Of a stretch of 64,000 nt of DNA, positions 1 through 7,687 are shown piece by piece (position 1 is the first letter of the stretch; every line of letters starts with the position of its first letter). The notes under the pieces are model-generated. The model searched no databases and was not told the origin of the DNA. It was given only the letters and a program-made list of their open reading frames with translations. The stretch covers positions 124,001-188,000 of the forward strand of contig NZ_LXEI01000008.1 of NCBI RefSeq assembly GCF_001642835.1, written 5' to 3'. This stretch comes from Pseudotamlana agarivorans. GTDB lineage: Bacteria; Bacteroidota; Bacteroidia; Flavobacteriales; Flavobacteriaceae. The position numbers and the translations under genes were made by a program.

Positions 1-280
1 AATGGATGAGGTTATTTTTGAAGAATTTAAAGGAACCGGTAACATGGAACTTCAATTGGATAGAAAGATTTCTAACCGTAGAATTTTCCCTGCTATCGAT
101 TTAACCTCTTCAAGTACACGTCGTGACGATATTTTATTAGATGACACAACAGTTCAACGTATGTGGGTAATGCGTAAGTATCTTGCCGACATGAACCCAG
201 TTGAAGCCATGGAATTTATTAACGAACGCTTCAAACAGACTAAAAACAATGAGGAGTTTTTAATTTCTATGAACGGATAA
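1..280 (+). CDS. rho: Transcription termination factor Rho, C-terminal end (5' truncated by window)
   Basis: This is the last 92 or so residues of Rho, the hexameric RNA-dependent ATPase that ends transcription. The visible part carries the C-terminal signature of the family: the EFKGTGNMELQLDR segment, then RRIFPAIDL and SSSTRRDDIL. In known Rho structures this part contains the R-loop and the subunit-interface arginines. The reading frame is open at base 1, so the gene starts outside the window and the first visible Met is internal. A strong hairpin with a T run follows about 24 bases after the stop. The family assignment is very secure. Confidence 0.96.
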   Translation, partial: MDEVIFEEFKGTGNMELQLDRKISNRRIFPAIDLTSSSTRRDDILLDDTTVQRMWVMRKYLADMNPVEAMEFINERFKQTKNNEEFLISMNG

Positions 281-303
281 ATTTTAAAAACATAAATAAT
301 TTA

Positions 304-331
304 GCCCTAACAAAATTGTTAGGGCTTTTTT
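304..331 (+). terminator. Intrinsic terminator of rho
   Basis: The arms GCCCTAACA and TGTTAGGGC form a perfect stem with a short A/T loop, followed by six T residues. It lies 24 bases after the rho stop codon, on the same strand. Confidence 0.9.
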
Positions 332-472
332 ATGTTCTTCATTTAGATTATATTTAATCAGAAGAAAGCTTATTTATTTCTTATTTAATTGCCCAATAAT
401 CACAGTAATCTACACTCCTAATATCATAATAGAAGTTAGAGCTCCCTTTCCTTTAAAAACAAAATATCAATC

Positions 473-1165
473 ATGACCAATAAAATACGCTTACTATTCT
501 TAACCTTAACGTTCACAACCACAATGTTCGCTCAATTATCTTCTCATAAAAAAGAAGCGGTTAACCGAGTAGAAATGCAATATTTACTATACACGCCTAC
601 ACAAAATAACGAGAAGTCCCCACTTGTTGTTTTTTTACATGGTGGTGCAGAAAGTGATAAAGATTTAAATGTCGCCAAAGCTCACGGCATACCAAAACGT
701 ATTACAGAGGGTAAAGATTTTCCTTTTTACGTTTTTGCTCCACTTAACCCCAATAAAAAAGGTCTTTGGGACGATCGAACTATTCATAACATGGCTATGA
801 ATTTAGCAGACTCGCTACCTATTGACAAAAAACGCATCTATCTCGCCGGACTTAGTCGTGGTGGTGATGGCATATGGCGAATAGCTGTAAATAACCCTAA
901 CACCTATGCCGCTATGATTTCGGTATGTGCCGCAGATATTCCAATGATTTATATAAAATGGGCTAAAAACCTTCCTGTATGGTTTTTTCATGGCGAAAAA
1001 GACGCTGTTGTTCCGGTAGAACAAACCAAAGAAGCCTATAATACTTTAAAAAAACTAAACCCAAATACAAAACTAACTTTATACCCAAATGCGACTCACG
1101 ATAGTTGGACCGAAACTTACAATAACGAAGCGGTGTACTCCTGGCTACTAAAACAGCATTTGTAA
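473..1165 (+). CDS. Exported alpha/beta hydrolase (esterase/peptidase-like)
   Basis: A 230-residue protein with an N-terminal signal peptide ending near Ala20-Gln21, so it is probably periplasmic or secreted. It has the alpha/beta-hydrolase layout: an oxyanion-hole motif FLHGG (residues 54-58), a nucleophile elbow GLSRGG (Ser128), an acid in GEKDAVVP (Asp177) and a His in NATHDSW (His209). This resembles the dienelactone-hydrolase, phospholipase/carboxylesterase and PHB-depolymerase-like hydrolases of Bacteroidetes. The substrate cannot be told from sequence. It stands alone between rho and a convergent gene and has its own terminator. All catalytic residues appear intact. Confidence 0.85.
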   Translation: MTNKIRLLFLTLTFTTTMFAQLSSHKKEAVNRVEMQYLLYTPTQNNEKSPLVVFLHGGAESDKDLNVAKAHGIPKRITEGKDFPFYVFAPLNPNKKGLWDDRTIHNMAMNLADSLPIDKKRIYLAGLSRGGDGIWRIAVNNPNTYAAMISVCAADIPMIYIKWAKNLPVWFFHGEKDAVVPVEQTKEAYNTLKKLNPNTKLTLYPNATHDSWTETYNNEAVYSWLLKQHL

Positions 1166-1212
1166 GCATTTAATGAGTACTATCTCGACAACAAACTAGG
1201 ATATGTATTATC

Positions 1213-1253
1213 ATAAAAAAGCCCCTCAACGCTAATCGTTAAGGGGCTTTTAG
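1213..1253. terminator. Bidirectional terminator between convergent genes
   Basis: A hairpin with arms GCCCCTCAACG (1221-1231) and CGTTAAGGGGC (1238-1247), one mismatch, flanked by an A run on the left and T residues on the right. It can serve both the hydrolase gene (plus) and the acidic unknown gene (minus). Confidence 0.8.
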
Positions 1254-1278
1254 TATTATTATATAACTTAAACCAAAA

Positions 1279-1659
1279 TTAATACGCTAATAAGAGCTCT
1301 TTATATGCTCTTAAATCGGCAATATTCGTTTTATTTTTAAGATTTCTAGTTAAAGAAATAACATATTTAAGACTTTCTACAGGATCTACAACAGCAGCTT
1401 CTTCTTCAACGGCTGCAACTTCACCATCCTCTGTTAATAACTCATCATCATCTTCTAACATAGGAATTAGAAATGAATCATGCTCTTCAATATGCTCGTA
1501 AGTATATCTTAATACTTTAACCACTAAAGGGGCTTCTTCTTCTATAGCGTAAGTTCTTAATTCTTTAATATCATTTATTAAAGTATCCGTATTAATTCCT
1601 GTGTTATCTAAATCAACAAGAATTTTATCTATTAATTTTATTGCTTTTGAATTTTCCAA
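1279..1659 (-). CDS. Acidic protein of unknown function (126 aa)
   Basis: I do not recognise a named family. The protein is small, cytosolic-looking (no signal peptide or membrane segment) and strongly acidic, with runs such as LEDDDELLTEDGE and AAVEEEAAVVDP in the middle. The flanking segments look helical: an N-terminal part with IDKILVDLDNTG and a C-terminal part ending ADLRAYKELLLAY. A TAAATTTG box at 1698-1705 on the minus strand, about 39 bases upstream of the start, fits a Bacteroidetes -7 element, which supports a real independent gene. It lies downstream of rpsT but is separated from it by the rpsT terminator. The acidic linker between two helical parts suggests a scaffold or binding role, but that is a guess. 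Confidence 0.75.
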   Translation of the reverse strand: MENSKAIKLIDKILVDLDNTGINTDTLINDIKELRTYAIEEEAPLVVKVLRYTYEHIEEHDSFLIPMLEDDDELLTEDGEVAAVEEEAAVVDPVESLKYVISLTRNLKNKTNIADLRAYKELLLAY

Positions 1660-1697
1660 AGAGGTAATATTATGAGTGTTATTAACTTTTATTACTG

Positions 1698-1705
1698 CAA
1701 ATTTA
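1698..1705 (-). promoter_or_regulatory. Candidate -7 box of the acidic-protein gene
   Basis: On the minus strand this reads TAAATTTG, matching TAnnTTTG. No good -33 box is visible at the usual distance, so this is a partial promoter call. Confidence 0.4.
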
Positions 1706-1785
1706 GAGTATTAAAATAAAATTCACTCCATTTTGACTGCTTTTTTTACCCCTATAGTAACATTAAAATCAGCTCAATATGGCGC

Positions 1786-1817
1786 AAAAAAAAAGCTTCT
1801 CATTTCTGAGAAGCTTT
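1786..1817 (-). terminator. Terminator of rpsT
   Basis: A perfect 8-base stem (GCTTCTCA/TGAGAAGC, loop TTTC) extended by A-T pairs, with a run of nine A on the plus strand that becomes the T run of the minus-strand transcript. It lies 33 bases past the rpsT stop. Confidence 0.85.
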
Positions 1818-1849
1818 CGTATATATTTTAAAATCTTAAGTCGAAAGAA

Positions 1850-2101
1850 TTATAGAGCTGCAACGTGCTTTGCTAAACCAGATTTAAGGTTAGCAGCTTT
1901 GTTAGCATGTATAATGTTTTTCTTTGCTAATTTATCTAGCATAGAAACTACAGAAGGATATAAAGTCTCAGCCTCATTCTTATCACTTAACTCACGTAAT
2001 TTTTTGATAGCATTACGAGTTGTCTTGTGATGATACTTGTTAGTTAAGCGCTTAGCTTCGTTACTTCTTATTCTTTTTAATGCTGACTTATGATTTGCCA
2101 T
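1850..2101 (-). CDS. rpsT: 30S ribosomal protein S20
   Basis: An 83-residue, lysine- and arginine-rich protein that begins [12 protein letters not shown], the hallmark of bS20, which binds the 5' domain of 16S rRNA. The rest fits the family's three-helix form ([28 protein letters not shown]). Its start codon lies 22 bases after the 3' end of tRNA-Glu on the same strand. No promoter or terminator is visible between them, so the two are probably transcribed together from tandem promoters at 2215-2344. A terminator follows the gene. A long ORF on the opposite strand (1779-2030) is a shadow. Confidence 0.97.
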   Translation of the reverse strand: MANHKSALKRIRSNEAKRLTNKYHHKTTRNAIKKLRELSDKNEAETLYPSVVSMLDKLAKKNIIHANKAANLKSGLAKHVAAL

Positions 2102-2123
2102 TTTCTTTTTCTTTAAAATATTG

Positions 2124-2195
2124 TAGCCCGTAGGGGAATCGAACCCCTCTTACCAGGATGAAAACCTGGCGTCCTAGCCGATAGACGAACGGGCC
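2124..2195 (-). tRNA. tRNA-Glu (anticodon TTC)
   Basis: The minus strand folds as a complete cloverleaf. The acceptor arms are GGCCCGT and ACGGGCT (first pair G-U) and the discriminator base is A. The anticodon stem CCAGG/CCTGG encloses loop TTTTCAT with anticodon TTC. The T arm contains GGTTCGATTCC. No full CCA is encoded. It sits 22 bases upstream of rpsT. Confidence 0.95.
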
Positions 2196-2214
2196 ATTTG
2201 TTTTTTTGAGTGTG

Positions 2215-2245
2215 CAAAGATAAAACTAATTTACAAATCTGCAAC
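2215..2245 (-). promoter_or_regulatory. Promoter P2 of tRNA-Glu/rpsT
   Basis: On the minus strand: -33 box GTTG (2242-2245), a 19-base spacer and -7 box TATCTTTG (2215-2222). This matches the Bacteroidetes consensus TTTG-N19-TAnnTTTG. The expected start is near 2210, about 15 bases before the tRNA 5' end. Confidence 0.75.
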
Positions 2246-2313
2246 TAAAATTTTATTTTTTTTACTCCTCAATAATTTTTCAAATAACTGTCACAATGTT
2301 TCCATTGCGGGTG

Positions 2314-2344
2314 CAAATGTACAACTAATTTTCACTTTCGCAAG
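2314..2344 (-). promoter_or_regulatory. Promoter P1 of tRNA-Glu/rpsT
   Basis: On the minus strand: -33 box CTTG (2341-2344), a 19-base spacer and -7 box TACATTTG (2314-2321), followed by CACC. It lies 99 bases upstream of P2 and is similar to it, including AATTAGTT at the 3' end of the spacer. Confidence 0.75.
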
Positions 2345-2397
2345 TGCTAAATAACTTTTTTTTAAAAAAAATTTTCAAACACTTGCTTTAGTATTGA

Positions 2398-3876
2398 TTA
2401 ATAAGCTTTTGCAAATAACACGCGACGTGCCGAAGGTTTACCGGAATAAACACAAACTCCAGTTTCTTCCTTAGCATCTAAAGGAACACACCTAATTGTT
2501 GCCTTAGTTAATTCTTTTATTTTATCCTCTGTTTCGGTAGTTCCATCCCAATGTGCCGAAATAAAACCTGTTTTCGTTTCTAAAACAGTTTTAAAGTCTT
2601 CGAACGTATCAACCTCCGTGATATGACTATTTCTAAAATCTAAAGCTTTATTAAATAAAGCATCTTGAATCTCTTTTAATAAGCTTTCTATTTTTTCAGC
2701 TAAAACATTCAGATTAACCACCTCCTTAGTTAAAGTATCACGACGGGCAATTTCAACAGTGCCATTCGCTAAATCTTTTGGTCCAATAGCAATTCTAATA
2801 GGTACGCCTTGCAATTCATGTTGAGCAAATTTTGCTCCCGGTCTGTGCGTATCTCTGTTGTCATACTTAACCGAAATATTTTTAGCTCTTAAGTCGGTTA
2901 AAATACTGTTAGCGACTTCTGTGATATTGTTTAAATCTTCCTCACTCTTATATATAGGAACAATAACCACTTGGTTTGGCGCTAAACTTGGTGGTAAAAC
3001 TAATCCGTTATCATCACTATGTGTCATGATTAAGGCCCCCATTAATCGAGTTGAAACACCCCATGATGTTGCCCAAACATAATCTTGCTTTCCTTCCTTA
3101 TTCGCAAACTTCACATCGAAGGCCTTTGCGAAATTCTGTCCTAAGAAATGTGATGTTCCTGCCTGCAATGCTTTTCCATCCTGCATTAACGCTTCAATAC
3201 AATAGGTTTCATCAGCCCCTGCAAAACGTTCACTTTCAGTTTTCAAACCTTGAATTACTGGAATAGCCATAAAATTCTCGGCGAAATTAGCATATACGTT
3301 ATTCATTAAAGCAGCCTCTTCTAAGGCTTCCTTTTTAGTTTCGTGAGCCGTATGTCCTTCTTGCCATAAAAACTCTGCGGTACGTAAAAACAAACGAGTT
3401 CGCATTTCCCAACGCACCACATTAGCCCATTGGTTAATTAATAAAGGTAAATCTCTATATGATTGTACCCACCCTCTAAAGGTATTCCATATAATAGCTT
3501 CACTTGTAGGCCTAACAACAAGCTCCTCTTCTAGCCTAGCTTCAGGATCTACACGTAGTTTTCCTGGTTTATCTGGGTCATTTTGTAATCTATAATGAGT
3601 TACAACAGCACATTCCTTAGCAAAACCTTCAGCGTTTTTTTCTTCTGCTTCAAATAAGCTCTTAGGAACAAACAATGGAAAATAAGCATTTTGATGTCCT
3701 GTTTCCTTAAACATTTTATCTAATTCGGCCTGCATTTTTTCCCATATTGCATAACCATAAGGTTTGATAACCATACACCCTCTAACCGCAGAGTTCTCCG
3801 CTAAGTCAGCCTTGACAACCAATTCGTTATACCATTTCGAATAATCTTCTGCTCTACTAGTAAGTTTTTTACCCAT
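2398..3876 (-). CDS. proS: Prolyl-tRNA synthetase
   Basis: A class II aminoacyl-tRNA synthetase (492 residues from the chosen start) that charges tRNA-Pro. The class II motifs are visible: motif 2 around [29 protein letters not shown], and motif 3 around GWGVSTR-type sequence ([14 protein letters not shown]). They are followed by an anticodon-binding domain ([24 protein letters not shown]) and the short C-terminal domain ending FAKAY. This is the archaeal/eukaryotic-like short ProRS without an editing insertion. I chose ATG at 3876 ([12 protein letters not shown]). The longer frame back to 3894 would need a TTG and adds six atypical residues. No purine-rich ribosome binding site precedes it, as is usual in this phylum. 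Confidence 0.96.
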   Translation of the reverse strand: MGKKLTSRAEDYSKWYNELVVKADLAENSAVRGCMVIKPYGYAIWEKMQAELDKMFKETGHQNAYFPLFVPKSLFEAEEKNAEGFAKECAVVTHYRLQNDPDKPGKLRVDPEARLEEELVVRPTSEAIIWNTFRGWVQSYRDLPLLINQWANVVRWEMRTRLFLRTAEFLWQEGHTAHETKKEALEEAALMNNVYANFAENFMAIPVIQGLKTESERFAGADETYCIEALMQDGKALQAGTSHFLGQNFAKAFDVKFANKEGKQDYVWATSWGVSTRLMGALIMTHSDDNGLVLPPSLAPNQVVIVPIYKSEEDLNNITEVANSILTDLRAKNISVKYDNRDTHRPGAKFAQHELQGVPIRIAIGPKDLANGTVEIARRDTLTKEVVNLNVLAEKIESLLKEIQDALFNKALDFRNSHITEVDTFEDFKTVLETKTGFISAHWDGTTETEDKIKELTKATIRCVPLDAKEETGVCVYSGKPSARRVLFAKAY

Positions 3877-3939
3877 AAGTTTTTTTTGGCACAAATGTTG
3901 TACCTAAGTTAAATATAAAAATAGTTCAGCAAAACTAAC

Positions 3940-3947
3940 TATTTTTG
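3940..3947 (+). promoter_or_regulatory. Candidate -7 box upstream of the repeat-rich lipoprotein
   Basis: TATTTTTG matches TAnnTTTG and lies 28 bases before the ATG at 3975. No convincing -33 box is seen. Confidence 0.4.
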
Positions 3948-3974
3948 TAATGTCCAACAATAAAATTTAGAGAT

Positions 3975-5042
3975 ATGCAATTTATTAAATACTTAAAAAG
4001 AAAAGCACCGTTAGCAAGCCTACTAGGGTTAGCCCTTGTATTTGCTTCTTGCGGTTCTTACGAATATGTTGGCGCAAGCAATGATGGTATTTACGGTGGC
4101 ACTGTTGCTCAATCGCAACAACAAAGCAATGAAGTTCCAGCGAATAACAATTACTACGAAAATTACTTCAAAACAAAATCAATAGAAGCTGAAAACTTTA
4201 CTGAAGACCCAGCTATTTTTACAGACATTGATGCTTACGAGAATTCTGCCTATGTGGAAAATGACTCTTTAGTAGATGACTATCAAGGTTATGCTGGCTG
4301 GGGACAAAACAACAGTAGCGTTACAGTGAACTATATCGACAATGGCTGGAATAATTGGGGTACCGGTTGGGGCTTTGGCTTTTACTCTGGTTGGGGTTAT
4401 GGTTATGGCGGCTGGGGTTATCCTGGTTATGGTTGGGGATATCCAAGCTACGGCTGGGGTTGGGGCTACCCAAATTACGGCTGGGGATATCCCGGTTATG
4501 GTTGGGGGTACCCAGGATATGGTAACTATTATAGAAATAACAGATATTACTCTTATGGGGCTACGCGTAGAGGAAGCTATGGAAGAAATTACTACGCTGG
4601 CACGAATGCTACAAGAAGAAGCTCTTACACGAGAAACAACATCAATGCTTCTAACACCACAAGACGCAGCTCTGCGGGGGTTACTTCAAAATACAACACA
4701 ACGCGTAGAAGTAGTACCGCAAATGGTAATTCACAAACAACGACTAGAAGAAGTTATACCACCAACAGAAACCTATCTCAAACTGGCGTAACTAGACGAT
4801 CTTCAACAGTAACGCGAACACCTTCTAACAACTCAACAAGAAGATCATCCAACGCTACGACTAGAAGAAATTCTAGCACGGTTTACAAACAACCTTCAAG
4901 ATCAAATTCTACGAACTATAATAGTTCTACGTCAAGAAGTTCGAGTTACAATTCTAGTTCTAGTTCACGAAGTAGCGGAAGCTCCATGAGATCATCTGGT
5001 GGTTCGAGCCGAAGTTCTTCATCTAGAGGAGGAAGACGATAA
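3975..5042 (+). CDS. Repeat-rich lipoprotein (Gly/Tyr/Trp repeats, then Arg/Ser-rich tail)
   Basis: A 355-residue protein of unknown function. A lipoprotein signal ends in the lipobox VFASC, with the lipidated Cys near residue 26, so it should be membrane-anchored outside the cytoplasm. Residues about 45-110 are acidic and ordinary. Residues about 120-185 are a tandem array of GWGYPGYG-like units. The remainder consists of about eight TRRSS-type repeats and ends in a Ser/Arg-rich tail with GGRR. The tail is very basic. Low complexity also produces a 149-codon open frame in +1, which I treat as a shadow. The gene is divergent from proS. The composition suggests a flexible surface polymer or nucleic-acid/polysaccharide-binding protein, but no enzyme motif is visible. 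Confidence 0.8.
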   Translation: MQFIKYLKRKAPLASLLGLALVFASCGSYEYVGASNDGIYGGTVAQSQQQSNEVPANNNYYENYFKTKSIEAENFTEDPAIFTDIDAYENSAYVENDSLVDDYQGYAGWGQNNSSVTVNYIDNGWNNWGTGWGFGFYSGWGYGYGGWGYPGYGWGYPSYGWGWGYPNYGWGYPGYGWGYPGYGNYYRNNRYYSYGATRRGSYGRNYYAGTNATRRSSYTRNNINASNTTRRSSAGVTSKYNTTRRSSTANGNSQTTTRRSYTTNRNLSQTGVTRRSSTVTRTPSNNSTRRSSNATTRRNSSTVYKQPSRSNSTNYNSSTSRSSSYNSSSSSRSSGSSMRSSGGSSRSSSSRGGRR

Positions 5043-5058
5043 CATTAAAAACAATAGA

Positions 5059-5103
5059 AATTAACCAAATAAACTGGATTCAAATCGGTTTATTTGGTTA
5101 ATT
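5059..5103. repeat. 16-base inverted repeat between two envelope genes
   Basis: AATTAACCAAATAAAC (5059-5074) is perfectly complementary to 5088-5103, with a 13-base loop. It lacks a T run, so it may be a weak terminator or an mRNA-stabilising hairpin between the lipoprotein and porin genes. I see no dyad-binding consensus. Confidence 0.7.
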
Positions 5104-5127
5104 CATGCTCTTAAATCAATAACATAT

Positions 5128-6675
5128 ATGAAAAAGATTAGTTTACTACTCTTAAGCGCTTTCACATTTACAGGTATTTATGCTCAAGACATTACTGATG
5201 CTTTAAGATATTCGCAAAATGAACCTCAAGGAACTGCTCGCTTTAGAGCACTAAGTGGGGCTTTTGGAGCTCTTGGTGGAGATATGAGCGCTGTAGGTTT
5301 GAATCCTGCAGGTTCCGTTGTATTTAGTCATAGTAACATTACAGTTACAGGGTCTAATGCCAATGTGAAAAATGAAACCCTTTACTTTAATGAATACACA
5401 AACACTAATGACTCTAATTTTAGTATCAACCAAGGTGGTGCTACTTTAATTTTTGATAACAGAAACAGTTATTCGAAATGGAACAAATTTGCCATGTCCT
5501 TTAATTACGAGCGAACGAGTAATTTTAATAACTTTTGGAATGCCAGAGGACTTAACACCAATGACGATGGAAATTTCAGTAATTCGATAGCTAGCTATTT
5601 TTATGATTATGCCGATGGACAAAGACTCGCTGATATTTCTGCGATAAATGGAGAATCCATTGATCGTGCCTACCGAGAAATAGGTAATCAATTTGGCTAT
5701 GGTAACCAACAAGCGTTCTTAGGATATGAATCTTTCATTCTTGACCCTGAATTTGATGATGATGACAACACTACTTATTTTTCAAATGTAGCTGCAGGAA
5801 ATTTTTACCACGACTACACTTACGTAGCTACTGGCTATAATGGCAAAATGACCTTTAACTTTGCAACACAATTTGAAGACAAGCTATCTTTAGGACTAAA
5901 CCTAAATTCTCATTTCATTAATTATGAACGCACTACAGCATTACTCGAAGACAATAATAACACTGGGTCTGTGGTAAATCATATTAATTTTCGAAACAGT
6001 TTACTTACTACAGGTGCTGGATTCTCTTTTCAACTTGGAGGGATTTACAATATCACGCCAGATCTTAGAGTTGGTTTAATTTACGATTCACCAACATGGT
6101 ACTCTATCGACGAAGAAACGACACAATATATTAGTACTGAAAGAGATGTTTCGGGTGTACCAACCACACAAATTGTAGACCCAAGAATTATTAATGTGCT
6201 ACCAAGATATCAGCTTCAAACACCATCGAAAATAACAGCTAGTTTGGCTTATATTATTGCGAAACGCGGGCTCATCAGCTTTGATTACTCAAATCAAAAT
6301 TTAGCCAACACAGAATTTGGACCAACGTATGACCCCTATTTTATGGATCAAAATGCATTCATCCAAAATTCTTTAACCAACGTATCAACTTATCGAGTTG
6401 GTGCAGAATACAGAGTCATAGATTTACTTAGTTTACGTGGTGGTTACCGCTATGAAGATAGTCCGTACAAAGACGGTGTAACGGTAAGTGATTTAAGCGG
6501 TTATTCTTTTGGTATTGGTTTAAATTTTGGAAACACCAAACTAGATTTCACGTACGATCAAGCAAATAGATCATACCAAAATAACCTTTACAATCTAAAT
6601 GGTGGTGGATCTCCATTTGCTTCAATTGACAGAAAAAATCAAAACTTTACGATATCCCTAGGATTCAGTATTTAA
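5128..6675 (+). CDS. FadL/OmpP1-like outer membrane transport protein
   Basis: A 515-residue protein with a signal peptide (cleavage after IYAQ) and a C-terminus ending in alternating hydrophobic residues and a final aromatic-x-Ile strand (FTISLGFSI), typical of outer membrane beta-barrels. The N-terminal RYSQNEPQGTARFRALSGA, GGDMSAVGLNPAG block is the plug-region signature of the OMPP1/FadL/TodX family, which in Proteobacteria takes up long-chain fatty acids and hydrocarbons. Many amphipathic strands follow. Transport of hydrophobic molecules is inferred from the family; the actual substrate is unknown. A hairpin terminator follows the gene. Confidence 0.88.
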   Translation: MKKISLLLLSAFTFTGIYAQDITDALRYSQNEPQGTARFRALSGAFGALGGDMSAVGLNPAGSVVFSHSNITVTGSNANVKNETLYFNEYTNTNDSNFSINQGGATLIFDNRNSYSKWNKFAMSFNYERTSNFNNFWNARGLNTNDDGNFSNSIASYFYDYADGQRLADISAINGESIDRAYREIGNQFGYGNQQAFLGYESFILDPEFDDDDNTTYFSNVAAGNFYHDYTYVATGYNGKMTFNFATQFEDKLSLGLNLNSHFINYERTTALLEDNNNTGSVVNHINFRNSLLTTGAGFSFQLGGIYNITPDLRVGLIYDSPTWYSIDEETTQYISTERDVSGVPTTQIVDPRIINVLPRYQLQTPSKITASLAYIIAKRGLISFDYSNQNLANTEFGPTYDPYFMDQNAFIQNSLTNVSTYRVGAEYRVIDLLSLRGGYRYEDSPYKDGVTVSDLSGYSFGIGLNFGNTKLDFTYDQANRSYQNNLYNLNGGGSPFASIDRKNQNFTISLGFSI

Positions 6676-6699
6676 CAATATAAAAACACCTCAACACTT

Positions 6700-6742
6700 A
6701 AAGACCATTTGAAAGCTCCATACAGTTTTAAATGGTCTTTTG
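6700..6742 (+). terminator. Terminator after the FadL-like gene
   Basis: A perfect 11-base stem AAAGACCATTT (6700-6710) / AAATGGTCTTT (6730-6740), ending in a short T run, 24 bases after the stop codon. Confidence 0.7.
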
Positions 6743-6852
6743 AATTGGTCATAATTTATATAAAAAACGGCTTGTAATGAATAGGGCAATATTCAGACTA
6801 AAGCAAAAAATTAATATTTTATCAACACCAAGTATAACAAAACGGAATTGCT

Positions 6853-6860
6853 TATCTTTG
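6853..6860 (+). promoter_or_regulatory. Candidate -7 box of folE-cysS
   Basis: TATCTTTG followed by CAAA matches the Bacteroidetes -7 consensus, about 114 bases upstream of folE. The -33 region is not a clear match. The rest of the 299-base gap before folE holds only the preceding terminator and AT-rich sequence. Confidence 0.4.
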
Positions 6861-6974
6861 CAAACTAATTTTTGAAATACAAATCATTCGTCATTCTAAC
6901 ATAAAACTCTTGTTAACAAAGAAGTAACAATGAATGACTTTTATGATTGTTGAAAAAACAATAGATTTTAACAG

Positions 6975-7652
6975 ATGAAATTCGATAGTAATTTAGACGA
7001 TTTTGACGCCTTAGGAGAAGAACACATTGGTACTTCGGAAGATACACCAATGCGAAATGATGCTTTTAAACTGTCTAACGAAGAAAAAATAGACATTATT
7101 AAAGATGATGTGCGTCATATCATGGAAACTTTAGGTTTAGATTTAACCGATGACAGCCTAAAAGGAACTCCAAACCGTGTAGCAAAAATGTTTGTTAAAG
7201 AAATTTTTGGCGGATTAGATCCTGCTAAAAAGCCTAGCGCTTCAACTTTCGACAACAAATACAAGTATGGCGAAATGCTGGTTGAAAAAAACATCACGGT
7301 TTATTCAACTTGCGAGCACCACTTACTCCCTATAGTTGGTAGAGCACATATCGCTTATATTTCAAATGGTACTGTAGTTGGTTTATCTAAAATGAATCGT
7401 GTTGTAGATTACTTTGCAAAGCGCCCACAAGTTCAAGAACGTTTAACCATTCAAATCGTTAGAGAACTTCAAAGAGTATTAGGCACAAAAGATGTAGCTT
7501 GTGTGATTGATGCTAAACATTTATGCGTAAACTCAAGAGGTATTCGCGACATTGAAAGTAGTACCGTAACTTCAGAGTTTGGAGGAAAATTTAAAGATAT
7601 GGGTACCCGTCGTGAATTTTTAGACTATATAAAATTAGACACTACTTTTTAG
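6975..7652 (+). CDS. folE: GTP cyclohydrolase I
   Basis: A 225-residue enzyme that converts GTP to 7,8-dihydroneopterin triphosphate, the first step of tetrahydrofolate synthesis. It has the family core: zinc-binding STCEHHLLPIVG (near residues 112-123), GLSKMNRVVDYFAKRPQVQE, and the second zinc cysteine in DAKHLCVNSRGIRD. The first 35 or so residues are an acidic extension (DDFDALGEEH) seen in flavobacterial forms. It is followed by cysS after 35 bases, probably in one transcript. The product also matches the substrate class of the 6-carboxytetrahydropterin synthase-like protein at 56.5 kb. Confidence 0.96.
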   Translation: MKFDSNLDDFDALGEEHIGTSEDTPMRNDAFKLSNEEKIDIIKDDVRHIMETLGLDLTDDSLKGTPNRVAKMFVKEIFGGLDPAKKPSASTFDNKYKYGEMLVEKNITVYSTCEHHLLPIVGRAHIAYISNGTVVGLSKMNRVVDYFAKRPQVQERLTIQIVRELQRVLGTKDVACVIDAKHLCVNSRGIRDIESSTVTSEFGGKFKDMGTRREFLDYIKLDTTF

Positions 7653-7687
7653 TTCATTCATCAAAAAAACTTGTCATCTAAATCCGC

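Noticed and set aside
1779-2030. 83-codon plus-strand frame over rpsT
   Set aside because: It is antisense to a certain ribosomal protein gene and begins inside its terminator.
4342-4791. 149-codon frame overlapping the repeat-rich lipoprotein in another plus-strand frame
   Set aside because: It follows from the low-complexity repeat DNA; the main frame has a lipobox and start, this one has neither signal nor family match.
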